A stretch of DNA of 48,565 nt from Oscillospiraceae bacterium (lineage in GTDB: Bacteria; Bacillota; Clostridia; Oscillospirales; Ruminococcaceae): assembly GCA_017991935.1 (NCBI GenBank), contig JAGOPP010000004.1, forward strand, positions 66,011-114,575, written 5' to 3'. Position 1 is the first letter of the stretch. Each line of letters opens with the position of its first letter. Both the position numbers and the translations under genes were made by a program. A model generated the notes under the pieces. The model had not been told where the DNA came from. It was given only the letters and a program-made list of their open reading frames with translations, and did not search any database. Positions 38,082-45,888 of this stretch are shown here, piece by piece.

Positions 38082-40499
38082 TTAGGATTTGATCTTTGCT
38101 TTTTGCCGGAGCGCCGCCTCTTTCGAGGGGCGGGCCAGCATGTAGGCGATGAAGGCGAGGACGGCGAAGGCCGCGGCGGCGCCCGGCAGACTGCCGTGCC
38201 CGGAGAGCAGCATGCCGATCTGGTAGATGACGAGCGCGACGGCGTAGGCGAACGCGCTCTGGTACCCGATCGCGAACCACGTCCATTTGGCGCTGTTCAT
38301 CTCGCGGCGGATCGCGCCGATCGCGGCGAAGCACGGGGCGCACAGGAGGTTAAAGACCAAGAACGAATACGCGGAGAGCGGCGTAAAGATCCCGCGCATG
38401 TTTTCCCAGATCTGCCAGCCGTTTTCGGCCACCTCGTCGAAGCCGCCGAACAGCACGCCGAAGGTGCCCACCACGTTCTCCTTGGCGATGAGCCCGGTGA
38501 TGGAGGCGACGGCCCCCTGCCAGTTGCCCCAGCCCAGCGGCGCGAAGATCCACGCGATCGCCCCGCCCATGGCGGCAAGGATGCTCTCATTCATCGCCAC
38601 CATGCCGAAGGAGCCGCCCGCCCAGCCGAAGTTGGAGGCGAACCACACGAGGACGGTCGCGAGCAGGATGATCGTGCCGGCTTTTTTGATGAAGGACCAG
38701 CCGCGCTCCCACATCGAGCGCAGCACGTTCGCGGCGGTCGGCCAGTGATAGGCCGGGAGCTCCATCACGAAGGGCGCGGGGTCCCCGGCGAACATCGCCG
38801 TCTTTTTGAGCATGACGCCGGAGGCGACGATCGCCGCGATGCCGAGGAAATAGGCGCTCGGCGCCACCCATGAGGCCCCGCCGAACATGGCCCCGGCGAT
38901 CAAGGCGATGATCGGCAGCTTCGCGCCGCAGGGGATGAAGGTGGTGGTCATGATGGTCATCCTGCGGTCGCGGTCGTTCTCGATCGTGCGCGAGGCCATG
39001 ATGCCCGGCACGCCGCAGCCGGTGCCGATGAGCATCGGGATAAAGGATTTCCCGGAGAGGCCGAATTTCCGGAAAATCCGGTCCATGACGAAGGCGATGC
39101 GGGCCATATAGCCGCAGGCCTCCAGAAACGCGAGGAATGAAAACAGCACGAGCATCTGCGGCACGAAGCCCAGCACCGCGCCGACGCCGGCGACGATGCC
39201 GTCGAGCACCAGCCCCTGCATCCAGTCGGCGGTGTGGCTTTGCGCGAGCCAGTTCCCGACGAGCGTCGGGATCCCGGGCACCCAGACGCCGTAATCGGCG
39301 GGATCGGGTTCCTCCGCTCCGGCGGCCGCGAGGTAGTCCTCGTATGTAACGGGGATCTCCGTCTCCACGTTGCCGCCGTCGTCGTAGAGATAGGCGGTCG
39401 CGGTGAGATCCCGCGCCGACGCGGGGTCGAGGCCCGCCCCCTCCGCGGCCGACTCGAACGCCTCGACAGCCGCGCCCGCCTCGGCGTAGCCCCCGGCGGC
39501 CTCCTCATAGGCGGAGGAGCCGATGCCGAGCAGGTGCCATCCGCCGCCGAACAGCCCGTCGTTGGCCCAGTCGGTCGCCCAAGCGCCCACCGTCGAGACG
39601 GACACGAAATAGACGAGGAACATGACCGCCGCGAAGATGGGCAGCGCGAGCCACCGGTTCGTCACGACGCGGTCGATCTTATCCGACGCGGACATCCGGC
39701 CCGCGTTCTTCTTTTTATAGCAGCCTTTGAGGATGGAGCCGATGTAGATGTACCGCTCGTTGGTGATGATGCTCTCGGCGTCGTCGTCCAGCTCCTGCTC
39801 GGCGGCCTGAATGTCTTTTTCAATGTGCGTGAGGATCGCGGGGGAGAGCTTCAGCTGCTCGAGCGCCTTCTGGTCCCGCTCAAAAATCTTGATGGCATAC
39901 CAGCGCTGCCGCTCGGCGGGCACGTCGTTGAGCGCCGCCTCCTCGATGTGGGCCACGGCGTGCTCCACCGCGCCGGAAAACGTGTGCATCGGGACGGTCT
40001 TGGTGTGCTCCGCGGCGTCCACCGCGGCCGCGGCCGCCTCCATGATGCCCGCGCCCTTGAGCGCCGAGACCTCCATGACCCTGCACCCCAGCTCGCGCGA
40101 GAGCTCCGGGATGTTGATTTTGTCCCCGTTTTTCTCCACGACGTCCATCATGTTGATCGCGACCACCACCGGAATCCCCAGCTCCGTGAGCTGCGTGGTC
40201 AGGTAGAGGTTGCGCTCCAAGTTGGTGCCGTCCACGATGTTGAGGATGGCGTCGGGCCGCTCGCCGATCAGGTAGTTTCGCGCGACGACCTCCTCGAGCG
40301 TGTAGGGCGAAAGGGAATAGATGCCCGGCAGATCCATGAGGATCACGTTGTCGTGCTTTTTGAGCTTCCCCTCTTTTTTCTCCACGGTGACGCCCGGCCA
40401 GTTGCCGACAAACTGATTCGAGCCGGTCAGGGCGTTGAAAAGCGTCGTCTTGCCGCTGTTGGGGTTGCCGGCAAGGGCTATTTTGATCTCTCTCTCCAT
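38082..40499 (-). CDS. feoB: Ferrous iron transport protein B
   Basis: An 805-residue Fe(II) importer. The N-terminal G domain has G1 GNPNSGKTTLFNAL, G2 WPGVTVEKK, G3 DLPGIYSLSP, and G4 NMMD. A helical GDI region follows to about 270. The membrane part begins near 290, with gate motifs GTGCGVPGIMASRTIEN and IPCGAKLPII. A periplasmic insertion of about 90 residues (ATDWANDGLF to GIPTLVGNWL, about 315-420) sits between the first helices and is normal for this group. The 16-nt iron operator lies just upstream of its start, inside the operon. ATG at 40499 follows AGGAGAGAAACG. Confidence 0.96.
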   Translation of the reverse strand: MEREIKIALAGNPNSGKTTLFNALTGSNQFVGNWPGVTVEKKEGKLKKHDNVILMDLPGIYSLSPYTLEEVVARNYLIGERPDAILNIVDGTNLERNLYLTTQLTELGIPVVVAINMMDVVEKNGDKINIPELSRELGCRVMEVSALKGAGIMEAAAAAVDAAEHTKTVPMHTFSGAVEHAVAHIEEAALNDVPAERQRWYAIKIFERDQKALEQLKLSPAILTHIEKDIQAAEQELDDDAESIITNERYIYIGSILKGCYKKKNAGRMSASDKIDRVVTNRWLALPIFAAVMFLVYFVSVSTVGAWATDWANDGLFGGGWHLLGIGSSAYEEAAGGYAEAGAAVEAFESAAEGAGLDPASARDLTATAYLYDDGGNVETEIPVTYEDYLAAAGAEEPDPADYGVWVPGIPTLVGNWLAQSHTADWMQGLVLDGIVAGVGAVLGFVPQMLVLFSFLAFLEACGYMARIAFVMDRIFRKFGLSGKSFIPMLIGTGCGVPGIMASRTIENDRDRRMTIMTTTFIPCGAKLPIIALIAGAMFGGASWVAPSAYFLGIAAIVASGVMLKKTAMFAGDPAPFVMELPAYHWPTAANVLRSMWERGWSFIKKAGTIILLATVLVWFASNFGWAGGSFGMVAMNESILAAMGGAIAWIFAPLGWGNWQGAVASITGLIAKENVVGTFGVLFGGFDEVAENGWQIWENMRGIFTPLSAYSFLVFNLLCAPCFAAIGAIRREMNSAKWTWFAIGYQSAFAYAVALVIYQIGMLLSGHGSLPGAAAAFAVLAFIAYMLARPSKEAALRQKAKIKS

Positions 40500-40513
40500 C
40501 GTTTCTCTCCTTA

Positions 40514-40529
40514 GTTAGATGTATCTAAC
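40514..40529. promoter_or_regulatory. DtxR-type operator upstream of feoB
   Basis: GTTAGAT GT ATCTAAC, the best dyad of three related sites in the region. It sits between the second feoA and feoB, so feoB may have a separately regulated internal promoter. Confidence 0.72.
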
Positions 40530-40563
40530 CGGTGATCTATAAAAAATGAGGTTTCCCCCGTTT

Positions 40564-40785
40564 TTATTCGGTTTCAATCATTTCGGCGTCCGCCTTGCGC
40601 AGCGAAAGCTCGTACCCGCGCACGGTCACTTCCACCGGGTCCCCCAGCGGGGCCACTTTGCGGACGTAGACCGCCACCCCCTTGGTGATGCCCATATCCA
40701 TGATGCGGCGCTTGATCGCGCCCTCGCCGTGGAGCTTCACAACGGTTACGGTCTCGCCGACCGCCGCCTCCCTCAAGGTTCTCAT
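40564..40785 (-). CDS. feoA: FeoA domain protein
   Basis: A 73-residue SH3-like FeoA protein: VGETVTVVKLHGEGAIKRRI then MDMGITKGVAVYVRKVAPLG and a C-terminal YELSLRKADAEMI. FeoA is a cytosolic partner needed for FeoB function. It follows the other feoA by 13 nt and precedes feoB by 64 nt. This copy has the canonical RRxMDMG motif. Confidence 0.93.
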   Translation of the reverse strand: MRTLREAAVGETVTVVKLHGEGAIKRRIMDMGITKGVAVYVRKVAPLGDPVEVTVRGYELSLRKADAEMIETE

Positions 40786-40798
40786 GCTCTTCCCCTCC

Positions 40799-41011
40799 TC
40801 AGATCAGGATCTTGCCGGCCATCTCCCGGCTGATGGCGACGCGGGATTCCTTGACGTTGACAATCAGGTTGCCGCCGATCGTGGAGACCACCGTGACGTT
40901 TCCGCCGGCCACAAAACCCATGTCCTCCAGATGCTTTTTGAGCTCCGAGCTCCCTCCGACCTTCCGGATCATGTTCTCCTCGCCTACGTTCGCAAGTGTG
41001 AGCGGCATCAT
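40799..41011 (-). CDS. feoA: FeoA domain protein, second copy
   Basis: A 70-residue FeoA: TLANVGEENMIRKVGGSSEL then KKHLEDMGFVAGGNVTVVST and VAISREMAGKILI. It has the LEDMGFVAG variant, typical of the first of two FeoA proteins in clostridial feoAAB operons. It starts at ATG 41011 (an ATG ATG pair) behind AGGAGGAACTG. First gene of the operon, with the two operators upstream. Confidence 0.92.
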   Translation of the reverse strand: MMPLTLANVGEENMIRKVGGSSELKKHLEDMGFVAGGNVTVVSTIGGNLIVNVKESRVAISREMAGKILI

Positions 41012-41035
41012 CAGTTCCTCCTACGCGCGCTATCG

Positions 41036-41051
41036 GTTAGAGTAGCCTAAC
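41036..41051. promoter_or_regulatory. DtxR-type operator, feoA-proximal
   Basis: GTTAG AGTAGC CTAAC within GGTTAG/CTAACC, 25 nt before the feoA start codon. It shares length and arms with the other two sites. Confidence 0.7.
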
Positions 41052-41069
41052 CGAGTTGCTAAATAATCA

Positions 41070-41085
41070 GTTAGATTGCTCTAAC
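41070..41085. promoter_or_regulatory. DtxR-type operator, regulator-proximal
   Basis: GTTAGA TTGC TCTAAC, 34 nt from the previous site, followed by extra half-sites CTAACC and TCTAAC up to 41101. It lies in the shared intergenic region of feoA and the divergent regulator, so it may serve both. Confidence 0.7.
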
Positions 41086-41203
41086 CTAACTTCAGTCTAA
41101 CGTCTTGACCCGTTTTTGTCAATACCATTTTTGGAATTCTTGTATTTTTGGTCAGGGTGTGTTAATCTGGATGCAGACGGTAGGAAAGTTGGTGCAAAAC
41201 GCC

Positions 41204-41578
41204 ATGAAAATACAAAAAGCGTCAGAAGATTACTTAGAGGCCATGCTGATGATGAAGGAAAAACACGGCTTCATCCGTTCGATCGACGTGGCGGAGCATC
41301 TCGGCGTCACCAAGCCCAGCGTCAGCTACTCCACGAAGCGCCTGCGCGAAAACGGCTACCTCACGATGGACGCCGACGGCCTCATCACGCTGACCGACAC
41401 CGGCATGGAGATCGCGCAGCGGATCTACGAGCGCCACAAGCTGCTGACGGAGGTGCTGGTGAGCCTCGGGGTGGACGCGCACACGGCCCTCGAGGACGCC
41501 TGCCGCATCGAGCACGACATCAGCGAGGAGACCTTCGAGGCCATCCGCGGCTACGCCGGCAAAAAGAAGCGGGAGTAA
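41204..41578 (+). CDS. DtxR/MntR-family metal-dependent repressor
   Basis: A 124-residue regulator: N-terminal winged helix (ASEDYLEAMLMMKEKHGFIR, SIDVAEHLGVTKPSVSYSTK, RLRENGYLTMDADGLITLTD) and a dimerisation/metal domain (ERHKLLTEVLVSLGVDAHTA, CRIEHDISEETFEAI). No C-terminal SH3 domain, so it has MntR-like length. Divergent from feoAAB, whose operators it probably binds in response to Fe(II). The start is uncertain: ATG at 41204 matches family starts best, with an in-frame ATG at 41171 as the alternative. Neither has a strong RBS. Confidence 0.9.
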   Translation: MKIQKASEDYLEAMLMMKEKHGFIRSIDVAEHLGVTKPSVSYSTKRLRENGYLTMDADGLITLTDTGMEIAQRIYERHKLLTEVLVSLGVDAHTALEDACRIEHDISEETFEAIRGYAGKKKRE

Positions 41579-41648
41579 CGGGCGGGAAAGGGCGCGAAGG
41601 CCCGCCGCGCGCCGCCGCGCCTTAAACATAGCGGCCGAAATCGGCGAC

Positions 41649-41677
41649 AAAGCTCTCGTTTGAGGGCTTTTCTTTTT
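41649..41677 (+). terminator. Terminator after the DtxR-type gene
   Basis: AAGCTCTC GTTT GAGGGCTT (8 bp with one G-T) followed by TTCTTTTT. Confidence 0.75.
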
Positions 41678-41724
41678 GGGGTAATGAAATCTTGTGATTC
41701 CTAAAAATAATCTTTAGATTGCTA

Positions 41725-41753
41725 TTGACAATCAAATGATTATGTGATAAGAT
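41725..41753 (+). promoter_or_regulatory. Promoter of the DUF1836-SPFH operon
   Basis: TTGACA (41725-41730), 17 nt, TAAGAT (41748-41753), 26 nt before the start codon, in an AT-rich stretch. Confidence 0.82.
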
Positions 41754-41779
41754 TTTTCATACAGAAAGGGGGATTCACC

Positions 41780-42307
41780 ATGCAGATCACCATGCCGGGC
41801 TCCGCGCTCAGGATCGACGGCGCCCGCGCGGAAGCGGCCGACGAGCTGCTCTCGTCGCTGTTTGCGGGCGGGGGGCTTGTGCTGTCGCAGGTCGCCAAGA
41901 TCACCGGGCTTGAGCCGTACCGCGTCCAAAACTGGGTCGCGCGGGGATTTCTCTCCGCGCCCGAGGGCAAGCGCTACACCAGACGCCAGCTTTCGCGCAT
42001 CCTGATCATCAACATGCTGCGCAGCGCCCTGCCGCTGCCGGAGATCTGTCGGCTGCTGCGCTCCATCAACGGCGATCTCGAGGACGAGAGCGACGACTCC
42101 ATCGACGACGGCCGCCTCTACCTCTATTTTGTCCGGCTCTACCGTGAGCCGGGGCAGGATCTCGCCGCGCTGACCGCCGACTACGCGGAGCCGTTTCCCG
42201 GCGCGGCGAAACGGCTTCAGACGGCGCTGCGCATCATGGAAAAGGCCTACCGCTCCTCGGAGCTCCGCTCGGAGGCGCAGGACCTGATCGCCGGCCTCGA
42301 AGAGTGA
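41780..42307 (+). CDS. DUF1836 domain regulator
   Basis: A 175-residue protein. The DUF1836 part covers about residues 30-125: GLVLSQVAKITGLEPYRVQN, WVARGFLSAPEGKRYTRRQL, SRILIINMLRSALPLPEICR, and INGDLEDESDDSIDDG. The fold is MerR-like, so it probably binds DNA, although no target is known. ATG at 41780 follows AGAAAGGGGGATTCACC. It leads an operon with two SPFH genes, 31 nt before the first, and may regulate them. Confidence 0.85.
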   Translation: MQITMPGSALRIDGARAEAADELLSSLFAGGGLVLSQVAKITGLEPYRVQNWVARGFLSAPEGKRYTRRQLSRILIINMLRSALPLPEICRLLRSINGDLEDESDDSIDDGRLYLYFVRLYREPGQDLAALTADYAEPFPGAAKRLQTALRIMEKAYRSSELRSEAQDLIAGLEE

Positions 42308-42338
42308 CTGGACTATAAAAGAAAGAAGGGATTCTATC

Positions 42339-43316
42339 ATGTTTGAAGACGCGTTCGGCAACTTTTTCGACGGCCTTCACGCGCACCGGAAGCTGATTTT
42401 CCGGTCGTTTCTGGGGCTCGTCGCCGCGCTCCTCGCGCTGAGCATCGCGTTCGGCTCTTTCTATCAGTTACAGGAGGACGAGTACGCCGTCATCAGCACC
42501 TTCGGCAAGCCGAGCGTGGTGAGCACGCCGGGCCTGAAATTCAAGCTGCCGTTCATCCAGCAAAAGACGATCGTCAGCAAGGCCACGAAGGGCTTCTCCA
42601 TCGGCTACAACCTCAACACGGACGAGACCGTCGAGGACGAGTCGGTGATGATCTCGGTCGATTTCAACTTCGTGGACGTGGATTTCTACGTCGAGTACCG
42701 CGTCACCGACCCGATCAAGTACTTATACGGCAGCCGGGAGCCGGTGGAGATCCTGCGCATGCTCTGCCAGAGCTACATCCGCGACACCATCGGCCTCTAC
42801 GAGGTCGACGACGTCATCACCACCGGGAAATCCGAGATTCAGGCCGCGATCAAGGAGAAGATCACCAACCGGCTCGAAAAGGAGGACCTCGGCATCGCGC
42901 TCGTCAACATTGCCATGCAGGACGCCATCCCGCCGACCGTGGAGGTGCAGCAGGCCTTCAAGCAGGTCGAGACGGCCAAGCAGGACGCCGAGACCGCCAT
43001 CAACAACGCGAACAAATACGCGAACGAAGTGCTCCCGGCCGCCGAAGCCGACGCCGACGAGATTTTGCAGCGGGCCGCGGCCTACAAGGAATCCCGCATC
43101 GCCGAGGCCGAGGGGCAGGCCTCCCGGTTCTCCGAGCTCTACGCCGAGTACGCGAAGTTCCCGGCCATCACGAAACAGCGCCTGTTTTATGAGACGGTCT
43201 CCGGCATCTTCCCGGAGATGAAGGTCGTCATCCTCGGCAAGGACGGCTCCGTCGACACGATGCTGCCGCTCGACGACTTCGCGTCGTTTGAAACCACCGC
43301 AAAGGAGGCGGACTGA
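42339..43316 (+). CDS. SPFH/band 7 protein, HflK-like
   Basis: A 325-residue protein with one N-terminal membrane helix (about 20-42) and an SPFH domain (YQLQEDEYAVISTFGKPSVV, TPGLKFKLPFIQQ) to about 210, then an Ala/Glu-rich coiled coil (EVQQAFKQVETAKQDAETAI, EILQRAAAYKESRIAEAEGQ). In E. coli, HflK with HflC forms a ring around FtsH and modulates membrane-protein degradation. The gene is paired with a second SPFH gene starting 1 nt after its stop, the HflK-HflC arrangement. The C-terminus is short. Confidence 0.9.
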   Translation: MFEDAFGNFFDGLHAHRKLIFRSFLGLVAALLALSIAFGSFYQLQEDEYAVISTFGKPSVVSTPGLKFKLPFIQQKTIVSKATKGFSIGYNLNTDETVEDESVMISVDFNFVDVDFYVEYRVTDPIKYLYGSREPVEILRMLCQSYIRDTIGLYEVDDVITTGKSEIQAAIKEKITNRLEKEDLGIALVNIAMQDAIPPTVEVQQAFKQVETAKQDAETAINNANKYANEVLPAAEADADEILQRAAAYKESRIAEAEGQASRFSELYAEYAKFPAITKQRLFYETVSGIFPEMKVVILGKDGSVDTMLPLDDFASFETTAKEAD

Positions 43317-43317
43317 T

Positions 43318-44223
43318 ATGGAAGAAACCAATCGCCCCGCCGCCGCGAAAAAAAGCGGCAGGCTGGCCGGTAAAATTTTGACGATCGCGCTGCTCCTCGC
43401 CGCCGTGATCGGGCTCTCCGAGAGCGTCTACATCGTGCGGGCGAACGAGTACGGCGTGATCCGCGAGTTTGGCGCGGTGGTGGACGTGCGGGACCAGCCG
43501 GGCCTCTATTTCAAGACCCCGTTCATCCAAAAAACAAGCCTGCTGCCCAAAACCGTGCTGCTCTACGATCTGCCGGTCAGCGACCTGATCTCGGCGGATA
43601 AATCTTCGCTGATCGCGGACTGCTTCGCCATCTGGTCGATCGACGACCCGCGCCTCTTCATCGAGACGCTCTCCGGCAGCATCGAAAACGCCGAGAGCCG
43701 CATCGACGCCAACGTCTACAACGCGCTCAAGACGGTCATGAGCTCCCTGACGCTCGAGCAGATCATCAGCGGGCGCAACGGGGCGGTGGCCGGCGCGATT
43801 ATGGCGAACATCGGCGATTCCTTTGAGAAATACGGCATCGAAATGATCGCGGTGGAGACCAAGAAGATCGACCTGCCGGACGACAACAAGAGCGCCGTCT
43901 ACGCCCGCATGATCAGCGAACGCAACAACATCGCCGCCTCCTACGAGGCGGAGGGCGCGGCGCAGGCCAAGCAGATCCGCAACGCCGCCGACAAGCGGGT
44001 GCAGATCACCCTCGCCGAGGCGAGCGCCCAAGGCGAGACGACCAAGGCCGCCGGCGACGCCGAATACATGCGCATCCTCAGCGAAATCTACGACACGCCC
44101 GAGGAGGCCGATTTTTACACCTTTATGATCGCCCTCGACGCGATGAAGGAATCCATGACCGGCGAGGAGAAGACGCTGGTCCTCGACGCCGACAGCCCCA
44201 TCGCGCAGATCTTCTACCAGTGA
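43318..44223 (+). CDS. SPFH/band 7 protein, HflC-like
   Basis: A 301-residue partner of the preceding protein: helix at about 18-38, then YIVRANEYGVIREFGAVVDV and PGLYFKTPFIQK, the SPFH domain, and a coiled-coil C-terminus (ISERNNIAASYEAEGAAQAK, EASAQGETTKAAGDAEYM). ATG at 43318 follows GGAGGCGGACTGAT. The first eleven codons of a longer frame overlap the hflK end and are not used. Membrane-anchored, forming a hetero-oligomer with HflK by analogy. No FtsH gene is in the window. Confidence 0.9.
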   Translation: MEETNRPAAAKKSGRLAGKILTIALLLAAVIGLSESVYIVRANEYGVIREFGAVVDVRDQPGLYFKTPFIQKTSLLPKTVLLYDLPVSDLISADKSSLIADCFAIWSIDDPRLFIETLSGSIENAESRIDANVYNALKTVMSSLTLEQIISGRNGAVAGAIMANIGDSFEKYGIEMIAVETKKIDLPDDNKSAVYARMISERNNIAASYEAEGAAQAKQIRNAADKRVQITLAEASAQGETTKAAGDAEYMRILSEIYDTPEEADFYTFMIALDAMKESMTGEEKTLVLDADSPIAQIFYQ

Positions 44224-44317
44224 CCCCCGGCGGCCGGAGAATGTTTTCGGCCGCCCTTTTGCATGCGGTCCTCCCGCGCCGGGGCAAACCGGCCCAAAGA
44301 CCGGCCCCCATACCTAT

Positions 44318-44351
44318 AAAAAAAGACGCCCCGTCCGGGGCGTCTTTTTAT
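44318..44351 (+). terminator. Terminator of the SPFH operon
   Basis: AAAAGACGCCCCG pairs with CGGGGCGTCTTTT around TC, with A- and T-runs on both sides. Possibly bidirectional. Confidence 0.9.
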
Positions 44352-44497
44352 TTGAGCACGGAAATATCATTTTGAGCACGGCCGACGCGACGCCGCGCGG
44401 CGGCCCGCCACCGGGTTTTTCTTTGTCCCCGGCGGCCCGCCGGGCGTGCTCTTTGTCTTCAGTGGTCAACGCCGGATATTTTTTTCTCACCGGCTAC

Positions 44498-44873
44498 ACG
44501 TTGCCCAGCATAACCGTGCCGAGGCTCTTCCGCGCCACGGCGGCCGACGCCGGGGCGCTTTTCCTTCTCAACAGCTCACACATTTCCCAGCATAACCGTG
44601 CCGAGGCTCTTCCGCGCCACGGCGGCCGACGCCGGGGCGCTTTTCCTTCTCAACAGCTCACACATTTCCCAGCATAACCGTGCCGAGGCTCTTCCGCGCG
44701 ACGGTGGCCGACGCCGGGGCGCTTTTCCTTCTCAACAGCTCACACATTTCCCAGCATAACCGTGCCGAGGCTCTTCCGCGCGACGGCGGCCGACGCCGGG
44801 GCGCTTTTCCTTCTCAACAGCTCACACATTTCCCAGCATAACCGTGCCGAGGCTCTTCCGCGCCACGGCGGCG
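44498..44873 (-). repeat. 82-nt tandem array made from the 3' end of the radical SAM gene
   Basis: CCCAGCATAACCGTGCC starts at 44504, 44586, 44668, 44750 and 44832, exactly 82 nt apart. The innermost copy is the live 3' end of the gene (last 16 codons plus TGA). The next three repeat it with a 30-nt spacer. The outermost copy still encodes TVMLGNV but with GGC for GGA, AAC for AAT and TAG for TGA, so it looks like an older gene end. The rest of the gap 44352-44497 shows no gene. Confidence 0.95.
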
Positions 44874-45646
44874 AGCTCCCTCATTTGGTCCACGTCGGTC
44901 GGCTTCCGGTCCTCGTATTGGTAGCGCGGGAAGAAGCGCGTGATGTGGAGCGGAATCTCCTCGTCGACCGAGGCGATCCACCGGGCCTCCCGCTCCATCT
45001 CTTCCGGCGAGTCGTTCTCCCCGGGGACGATCAGCGTGGTCAGCTCGACATGGGCGCTCCCCGCGGCGATCTTGATGAAGGTCTTGACCGTCTCCAGATC
45101 CCCGCCGAGTTTTTTGTAATATTCCTCGGTGAAGCCTTTTAAATCAATGTTAAAGGCGTCGACGTAGGGCAATACCTCTCTGAGAATTTCCGGCTCCACG
45201 GAGCCGTTTGTGACGACCGCGTTCACCATGCCCCTTTCGCGGACGAGCTTCGCGGTGTCGCGCACGAATTCCCAGCCGATCATCGGCTCGTTATAGGTGA
45301 ACGCGATGCCGATGTTGCCGGAGGGCTCGCCGTCCTTCGCGAGGTTTGCGAGCGTCTCGGGCTTCACCTTGCGGATGGGGACCTCCCCGCGCCGGGCCGC
45401 CGCGATCTCGTAATTCTGGCAGAACGGGCAGAACAGGTTGCACCCGTAGCTGCCGACCGAGAGGATGCGGCTGCCCGGATGAAAGCGCGCGAAGGGTTTC
45501 TTTTCGATCGGGTCGACCGCGAGCGAGGTCAGCTCCCCGTAATTAAGGCAGACGCTCAGGCCGTTTTCGTTCTTCCGGGCCCCGCAGGCGCCGATCGCGC
45601 CCTCCTCCATGTGGCAGTGCCGGAAACAGACGTTGCATTCCACCAT
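44822..45646 (-). CDS. amrS: AmmeMemoRadiSam system radical SAM enzyme
   Basis: A 274-residue radical SAM protein related to pyruvate formate-lyase activases. N-terminal cysteines CNVCFRHCHMEEGAIGACGA, then the SAM cluster motif CNLFCPFCQNYEI (about residue 71-83), TYNEPMIGWEFVRDT and FFPRYQYEDRKPTDVDQM are typical of AmrS. It works with MEMO and AMMECR1 family proteins in a pathway whose product is unknown. I chose ATG at 45646 behind GGGGGTGACAAC over a GTG three codons up. It is downstream of the MEMO-AMMECR1 gene, separated by the 72-nt repeats, and its own 3' end is repeated. Confidence 0.92.
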   Translation of the reverse strand: MVECNVCFRHCHMEEGAIGACGARKNENGLSVCLNYGELTSLAVDPIEKKPFARFHPGSRILSVGSYGCNLFCPFCQNYEIAAARRGEVPIRKVKPETLANLAKDGEPSGNIGIAFTYNEPMIGWEFVRDTAKLVRERGMVNAVVTNGSVEPEILREVLPYVDAFNIDLKGFTEEYYKKLGGDLETVKTFIKIAAGSAHVELTTLIVPGENDSPEEMEREARWIASVDEEIPLHITRFFPRYQYEDRKPTDVDQMRELAAVARKSLGTVMLGNV

Positions 45647-45657
45647 CGTTGTCACCC

Positions 45658-45880
45658 CCGAACCGTTTTTATTTCGGCGCCGCCGTTTCCGGGCGGAGCG
45701 AATGTTGCGTACAATGATAATCGGCCACTCCGAACCGTTTTTATTTCGGCGCCGCCGTTTCCGGGCGGGGCGGACGTTGCGTACAATGATAATCGGCCAC
45801 TCCGAACCATTTTTATTTTAGTACCGCCGTTTCCGGGCGGAGCGAATGTTGCGTACAATGATAATCGGCCACTCCGAACC
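45658..45880 (-). repeat. 72-nt tandem array between the two AmmeMemoRadiSam genes
   Basis: CCGAACC marks copies at 45658, 45730, 45802 and a partial at 45874, 72 nt apart. Reading minus, each unit begins CGGTTCGGAGTGGCCGATTA and ends near ACGCAAC...AAATAAAAA. The start resembles the 3' end of the upstream gene, CGGTTCGAAGTGGTGCGCCA, just before its stop. The unit is a multiple of 3 and stays open in a frame, but I see no start for a gene. Confidence 0.92.
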
Positions 45881-45888
45881 GTTTGCGC

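Noticed and set aside
39234..40514. 426-codon plus frame opposite feoB
   Set aside because: Antisense shadow; feoB motifs on minus are complete.
44498..44873. CRISPR array
   Set aside because: Whole 82-nt units repeat, including the presumed spacers, and no cas genes are present.
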